Below, piece by piece: positions 58,952-64,000 of a DNA stretch of 64,000 nucleotides (positions are counted from its first letter, which is position 1; the number at the start of each line of letters is the position of its first letter). Origin of the DNA: Mucilaginibacter xinganensis (GTDB lineage Bacteria; Bacteroidota; Bacteroidia; Sphingobacteriales; Sphingobacteriaceae). The position numbers were made by a program, and so were the translations under genes. Below the pieces are notes generated by a model that saw only the letters and a list, made by a program, of their open reading frames with translations, did no database searches and had not been told where the DNA came from. Where the stretch lies: NCBI GenBank assembly GCA_026225055.1, contig JAMFSA010000226.1, forward strand, positions 31,710 through 95,709, read 5' to 3'.

Positions 58952-60238
58952 ATGTCAGAAATAGCTCAATTAATAATTGGCGATAAAACTTACGAACTTC
59001 CTGTTATTGAAGGTTCGGAAGGTGAGAAGGCCATTGATATATCAAAACTAAGAGATCAAACAGGTTACGTAACTTTAGACATCGGTTATAAAAACACTGG
59101 CGCCACGCAAAGCGCTATCACATTTTTAGATGGCGAACTGGGGATACTTAAATACAGGGGTTATCCAATTGAGCAACTGGCCGCAAAATCATCATTTATT
59201 GAGGTAGCTTATTTACTCATCTATGGCGAATTGCCAACCGAAGAACAGATCACTAAATTCAACTTTGATTTAAGTCACCATACCTTAGTACATGAGGATA
59301 TGAAGAAGTTTTTTGATGGTTTCCCGTCAAAATCTCACCCAATGGGTCAGCTTTCTTCACTGGTATCTTCACTGTCGGCTTTCTACCCTGAATCATTAAA
59401 GCCAAACCAGACTGCCGAAGAGCTTAATTTAAGCATCATCAAGGTGCTGGCTAAAATGCCGACCATAGTATCATGGATCTATAAAAAATCATTAGGGCAT
59501 CCATACATCTACCCGCAAAATAAATACGACTATGTAACCAACTTCCTGAACATGACCTTTGGTCAGCGTACTGAGGTTGTGGAGATAGACCCGGTAGTTG
59601 TTAGCGCCATGAACACCTTATTAATACTGCATGCCGATCACGAGCAGAATTGCTCAACATCAACTGTGCGTATAGTAGGTTCATCGGCATCAAATATTTA
59701 TGCATCGGTATCTGCAGGTATATCGGCACTTTGGGGCCCGCTGCATGGCGGCGCTAACCAGGAGGTTATCGAGATGCTGCAAAAGATACAGGAAGATGGC
59801 GGCGATACCGACAAATGGATCGCGAAAGCAAAAGATAAGAACGATCCGTTCCGTTTAATGGGCTTTGGCCACAGGGTTTATAAAAACTTTGACCCACGCG
59901 CCAAGATCATTAAAAAGGCTTGTGACGATATATTAGAAAAATTAGGTATTGATGATGAAGTACTTGAAATAGCTAAAAAGCTGGAAGAAGTAGCATTGAA
60001 AGATCCTTATTTTATCGAACGTAAATTATACCCTAACGTTGACTTTTACTCAGGTATTATTTACCGCGCATTAGGTTTCCCAACTGATATGTTTACGGTA
60101 TTGTTTGCCCTGGGTCGTTTACCGGGATGGATAGCGCAGTGGAAAGAGATGAAGGTTCACAAGGAGCCAATCGGTCGCCCGCGCCAGATTTATACCGGTG
60201 CAACTAATCGGGATTATGTTGATATAAAGGATAGATAA
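58952..60238 (+). CDS. gltA: Citrate synthase
   Basis: TYELPVIEGSEGEKAIDISKLRDQTGYVTLDIGYKNTGATQSAITFLDGELGILKYRGYPIEQLA; LWGPLHGGANQEVIEML; MGFGHRVYKNFDPRA. Confidence 0.97.
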   Translation: MSEIAQLIIGDKTYELPVIEGSEGEKAIDISKLRDQTGYVTLDIGYKNTGATQSAITFLDGELGILKYRGYPIEQLAAKSSFIEVAYLLIYGELPTEEQITKFNFDLSHHTLVHEDMKKFFDGFPSKSHPMGQLSSLVSSLSAFYPESLKPNQTAEELNLSIIKVLAKMPTIVSWIYKKSLGHPYIYPQNKYDYVTNFLNMTFGQRTEVVEIDPVVVSAMNTLLILHADHEQNCSTSTVRIVGSSASNIYASVSAGISALWGPLHGGANQEVIEMLQKIQEDGGDTDKWIAKAKDKNDPFRLMGFGHRVYKNFDPRAKIIKKACDDILEKLGIDDEVLEIAKKLEEVALKDPYFIERKLYPNVDFYSGIIYRALGFPTDMFTVLFALGRLPGWIAQWKEMKVHKEPIGRPRQIYTGATNRDYVDIKDR

Positions 60239-60252
60239 GCTATCGAAAATAT

Positions 60253-60279
60253 AAAGGCCCCGTTTATCGGGGCTTTTTT
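60253..60279 (+). terminator. Rho-independent terminator of gltA
   Basis: aaaggccccgtttatcggggctttttt. Confidence 0.85.
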
Positions 60280-60291
60280 GTAAACTTAAAA

Positions 60292-61431
60292 ATGATAAAA
60301 AAACTGGCTATAATCGTATTTCTGTTGTTTTGCAAAACATTAATATTTGCACAGGTTACAGTTACGTTTAAAACAGATAAAATCCCCCAAGCTAAAACAG
60401 CAGAAAAAGCTATTTTTTTAGCCGGAGATTTTAACGGCTGGGGCCCTGCAGCCACAGCATGGCAATTACAGGCAGATCAAGCTGGCGAATACCAGCTTGT
60501 GAAAAATATCCCTAAGGGGAATTACAGTTTTAAGGCAACAAGGGGCACCTGGGGTACAGTGGAGTGCAATACTGGCGGTAAGGATATAGATAACCGCAGC
60601 ATCAGTATTGTACATGATACTACTATACTATTAAACATTGCCGACTGGAAAGATAATTACGGCCCCGTTGAAAAGAAGCACACCGCCAGCGCCAATGTCC
60701 ATATCATCAACGAAAAATTTGATATGCCCCAGTTAGGCAGGCAACGCAGAGTATGGATCTACCTGCCTGCGGATTATGCCTCATCAAACAAAAAATACCC
60801 GGTTATATATATGCACGATGGGCAAAACCTTTTTGATGAATATACCTCCGGCTATGGTGAGTGGGGGATTGATGAGCTCATGGATAAAATGCCCGCTGCG
60901 CAGCAATGTATTATTGTAGGGATAGACCATGGCGGTGATTATCGTATTACAGAATATGACCCATATGATTCTAACTACGGTAAAGGCAGGGGTGTTGATT
61001 ATGTGGAGTTTTTGGTGAAGACATTAAAACCTTATATCGATAAAAATTATCGCACTAAAAAGGATGCCCGGCATACCACTATTGCAGGCAGCTCGATGGG
61101 AGGATTGATATCTATGTACGCCGTACTGAAATACCCTGATGTATTTGGCAATGGCGGGATTTTTTCACCCGCGTTTTGGATAGCACCGGATATATTCAAT
61201 TATGCGCAACAACAGCAATTGCCCGTTAAAATCCGTTTTTATTTTGTTTGCGGCGATGCTGAGAGTGATGCCATGACTGGCGACTTACAGAAAATGGCGG
61301 ATATTATACAAACTAAAGGTATAAGCAAGCAAAATACACCCACAGTAATTGTAAAAGGGGCCAAGCATAACGAAACACAATGGAACGGCGACTTCCCCGC
61401 TTTTTACAATTGGCTAAATAGTGGGTATTAA
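60292..61431 (+). CDS. Esterase-D-type alpha/beta hydrolase with N-terminal CBM48/E-set-like domain
   Basis: Signal peptide; AIFLAGDFNGWGPAATAWQLQ; YPVIYMHDGQNLFDEYTS; IAGSSMGGLISMYAVLKYPDVFG. Confidence 0.88.
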   Translation: MIKKLAIIVFLLFCKTLIFAQVTVTFKTDKIPQAKTAEKAIFLAGDFNGWGPAATAWQLQADQAGEYQLVKNIPKGNYSFKATRGTWGTVECNTGGKDIDNRSISIVHDTTILLNIADWKDNYGPVEKKHTASANVHIINEKFDMPQLGRQRRVWIYLPADYASSNKKYPVIYMHDGQNLFDEYTSGYGEWGIDELMDKMPAAQQCIIVGIDHGGDYRITEYDPYDSNYGKGRGVDYVEFLVKTLKPYIDKNYRTKKDARHTTIAGSSMGGLISMYAVLKYPDVFGNGGIFSPAFWIAPDIFNYAQQQQLPVKIRFYFVCGDAESDAMTGDLQKMADIIQTKGISKQNTPTVIVKGAKHNETQWNGDFPAFYNWLNSGY

Positions 61432-61461
61432 GTTATTTATACTGACTAAATACATACTAAT

Positions 61462-62325
61462 ATGAATGAAGAAAAAGGAATAAAAAAAGACGAAAGGATC
61501 GTTAACCAGGCAAAGGAGGTTGAGGAAGTTCAAAGTCCGGTAAGGGCAGGCCTTAAAACCAAGGAAGCCATAGTTGCCAACTGGTTGCCACGTTATACCG
61601 GTCGCAACCTGGAAGATTTTGGTAAATACATTATCCTTACCAATTTTTCAAAATACATACAGCTGTTTTCTCAATGGAATGATAACGCACCGGTTATGGG
61701 CCTTGAGAAGCCTATGCAGAGCGTTACTGCCAACGGAATAACCATTATTAACTTTGGTATGGGCAGTTCGGTAGCAGCTACGGTAATGGACCTGCTGACG
61801 GCTATCAGCCCTAAAGCAGTTATATTTTTAGGCAAATGCGGCAGCCTGAAAAAGAGGGTAAACGTAGGCGATCTGATATTGCCTATAGCAGCTATTAGAG
61901 GCGAGGGTACATCAAATGATTATATGCCTGCCGCGGTGCCTGCATTGCCTGCATTCGCCTTACAGAAGGCTATATCAACTACTATCCGTGATTTCTCACG
62001 TGACTACTGGACAGGCACCTGCTACACCACCAACCGCCGTGTTTGGGAGCACGATAAAGTATTCAAAAAATACCTGAAGGAATTAAGAGCCATGGCTGTG
62101 GACATGGAAACGGCTACCATATTTGTAACGGGTTTTGCTAATAAAATCCCTACCGGGGCATTGCTACTGGTTTCTGATCAGCCAATGATACCTGAAGGTG
62201 TTAAAACAAGTGAAAGTGATTCAAAGGTTACCGAGCAGTATGTGGAAACGCATCTTCATATCGGTATTGAATCATTAAAACAGCTGATAAATAACGGGTT
62301 AACGGTGAAGCACTTGAAGTTCTAG
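61462..62325 (+). CDS. amn: AMP nucleosidase
   Basis: AIVANWLPRYTGRNLEDFGKYIILTNFSKYIQLF; INFGMGSSVAATVMDLLTAISPKAVIFLGKCGSLK; AVDMETATIFVTG. Confidence 0.88.
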   Translation: MNEEKGIKKDERIVNQAKEVEEVQSPVRAGLKTKEAIVANWLPRYTGRNLEDFGKYIILTNFSKYIQLFSQWNDNAPVMGLEKPMQSVTANGITIINFGMGSSVAATVMDLLTAISPKAVIFLGKCGSLKKRVNVGDLILPIAAIRGEGTSNDYMPAAVPALPAFALQKAISTTIRDFSRDYWTGTCYTTNRRVWEHDKVFKKYLKELRAMAVDMETATIFVTGFANKIPTGALLLVSDQPMIPEGVKTSESDSKVTEQYVETHLHIGIESLKQLINNGLTVKHLKF

Positions 62326-62333
62326 TTGGGGAA

Positions 62334-62412
62334 AGAATCAGGAATTAAGAGTTAGGAATCAAGAAAAACAATATAAAAGAATCCTGACTCCTGACTCTTG
62401 TCTCTTGATTCT
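62334..62412. repeat. 7-nt-unit (TCYTRAY) inverted tandem repeat
   Basis: agaatcaggaattaagagttaggaatcaaga (62334-62364) / tcctgactcctgactcttgtctcttgattct (62382-62412). Confidence 0.8.
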
Positions 62413-62526
62413 ATTTTTAGACTTTGTAAGTTTAAAAAATATTTAATTGCGGGATATTCAAGTAAGAAAGTTAATTTTGGGCATAATCCCGGCTTAATAT
62501 ACCGGATTAATAGGCAATAGAATATT

Positions 62527-63885
62527 ATGTGGTATAACAATATATTGGAAACTATTGGTAACACGCCAATGGTTAAATTAAACAAGATAACTAAGGATAT
62601 CCCGGCTACGGTTTTAGCTAAAATTGAAACCAGCAACCCCGGCAACTCTATTAAGGACCGTATGGCCCTTAAAATGATTGAGGATGCCGAGAAGAATGGT
62701 AAACTTAAACCCGGGGGGACTATTATTGAAGGTACATCTGGCAATACAGGTATGGGCCTGGCCATTGCCGCGGTTATAAAAGGTTACAAGTGTATTTTTA
62801 CCAGTACTGATAAACAATCGAAAGAAAAGTTTGATGCCCTGCGTGCTTTCGGCGCCGAGGTTATTGTGTGCCCCACCAATGTGGAACCGGAAGATCCGCG
62901 TTCATACTATTCTGTTTCATCACGTTTGGAGCGTGAGGTTCCTAACTCGTGGAAACCGAACCAGTACGATAACTTATCGAACTCACAGGCACATTATGAG
63001 TCGACAGGGCCGGAGATTTGGGAACAAACTGAAGGCAAGATCACACATTTAGTGGCAGGTGTGGGTACAGGTGGTACTATATCAGGCATTGCAAGATACC
63101 TGAAAGAGCAAAACCCCAACATCAAAGTTTTAGGTATTGATACTTACGGATCAGTGTTCAAAAAATATAAGGAAACCGGTGAGTTTGATAAAAATGAGAT
63201 CTACCCATATATCACCGAAGGTATTGGCGAAGACTTTTTACCGGCCAACGTTAATTTCGATCTGATAGATCATTTTGAAAAGGTATCAGATAAAGATGCT
63301 GCCTTAATGACCCGTGAGATCGCCCGTAAGGAAGGTATTTTCGCCGGTAACTCAACAGGTTCAGCTATTGCCGGGGTTATACAAATGAAGGATATGTTTA
63401 AAGAAGGTGATGTGGTTGTGGTGGTATTTCCCGACCATGGCACACGTTATTTAGGCAAGATGTATAATGACGACTGGCTGCGCGACCGCGGATTTTTAAA
63501 GGATGGCAAGCTTACCGCCCAGGATATCATCTCAAAAAAAGAAAGTACAGAGATCATTACTATTGATCTGGATAAATCTGTTTTAGAAGCTATCAATACC
63601 ATTAAATCACTGAACATATCACAAATTCCGGTTACTCAAAAAGGTATGGTGATAGGTAAAATAACCGAGAGCGATATATTAGGCGCGCTACTGGAAAACC
63701 CATCGCTGAAATCTCAGCCTATAAAAAACATCACTACCGCTCCGTTCCCATTTGTGGATCTGAATACTTCTATCGATAGGATCTCAGCTATGATAAATAA
63801 GGATAACATTGCTGTACTGGTAGAAGATAATGGCAAGATCGAAATCATTACGCAGTATGATATTATAAACGCAATATCGGCTTAA
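62527..63885 (+). CDS. Cystathionine beta-synthase-type PLP enzyme with C-terminal CBS domain pair
   Basis: NNILETIGNTPMVKLNKIT; SNPGNSIKDRMALKMIEDAE; EGTSGNTGMGLAIAA; GVGTGGTISGIARYLKE; C-terminal CBS repeats. Confidence 0.94.
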   Translation: MWYNNILETIGNTPMVKLNKITKDIPATVLAKIETSNPGNSIKDRMALKMIEDAEKNGKLKPGGTIIEGTSGNTGMGLAIAAVIKGYKCIFTSTDKQSKEKFDALRAFGAEVIVCPTNVEPEDPRSYYSVSSRLEREVPNSWKPNQYDNLSNSQAHYESTGPEIWEQTEGKITHLVAGVGTGGTISGIARYLKEQNPNIKVLGIDTYGSVFKKYKETGEFDKNEIYPYITEGIGEDFLPANVNFDLIDHFEKVSDKDAALMTREIARKEGIFAGNSTGSAIAGVIQMKDMFKEGDVVVVVFPDHGTRYLGKMYNDDWLRDRGFLKDGKLTAQDIISKKESTEIITIDLDKSVLEAINTIKSLNISQIPVTQKGMVIGKITESDILGALLENPSLKSQPIKNITTAPFPFVDLNTSIDRISAMINKDNIAVLVEDNGKIEIITQYDIINAISA

Positions 63886-63916
63886 TAAGGCTGAAAATCT
63901 GTGATTTGAAGATTTG

Positions 63917-63955
63917 AAAAAAGGTGTTGGGTGATGAATCCAACACCTTTTTTAT
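63917..63955 (+). terminator. Rho-independent terminator
   Basis: aaaaggtgttgggtgatgaatccaacacctttttt. Confidence 0.85.
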
Positions 63956-64000
63956 TTTCTGCCAATTTCATTTATTCCTTTGCGTAATTTGAATAACAAA

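Noticed and set aside
1-64000. tRNA, rRNA, prophage or insertion-sequence genes
   Set aside because: None recognised on reading either strand or in the ORF list; no transposase, integrase or phage structural ORFs

Overview
Window from a Bacteroidota chromosome (Sphingobacteriaceae-like, Mucilaginibacter/Pedobacter type; taxonomy inferred from protein style only). Positions 1-31192 are a tandem array of at least 13 full-length FtsX/MacB-type ABC permease paralogs, the first truncated by the window edge. All lie on the + strand and all end in ANP(V/I)KSLRSE. They are followed by one ABC ATPase and one TolC-like outer-membrane factor. No periplasmic adaptor is visible. Almost every spacer in the array is filled by an inverted pair of degenerate 8-nt tandem repeats (GTTCAYTR...YARTGAAC, or a GTCATT variant). 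In one spacer this gives a perfect 26-bp stem, and at least one spacer looks like a recombinant of two others. Only three spacers carry an extra ~100-nt module: a GTATCATAACCG-type box followed 91-93 nt later by TTTGGTATG. These divide the array into three putative transcription units. The rest of the window is mostly ordinary core genome (dnaB, rlmB, manC, recQ, gpmA, ispD, queA, gltA, amn, a CBS-type enzyme). It also has a GH53 galactanase, a GH19 chitinase, an apparent etfB-etfA deletion remnant, a perfect 58-bp palindrome, REP/BIME-like repeats, and several other 7- or 8-nt-unit inverted repeats at gene boundaries. All calls come from reading the sequence and the ORF track; no database search was run.
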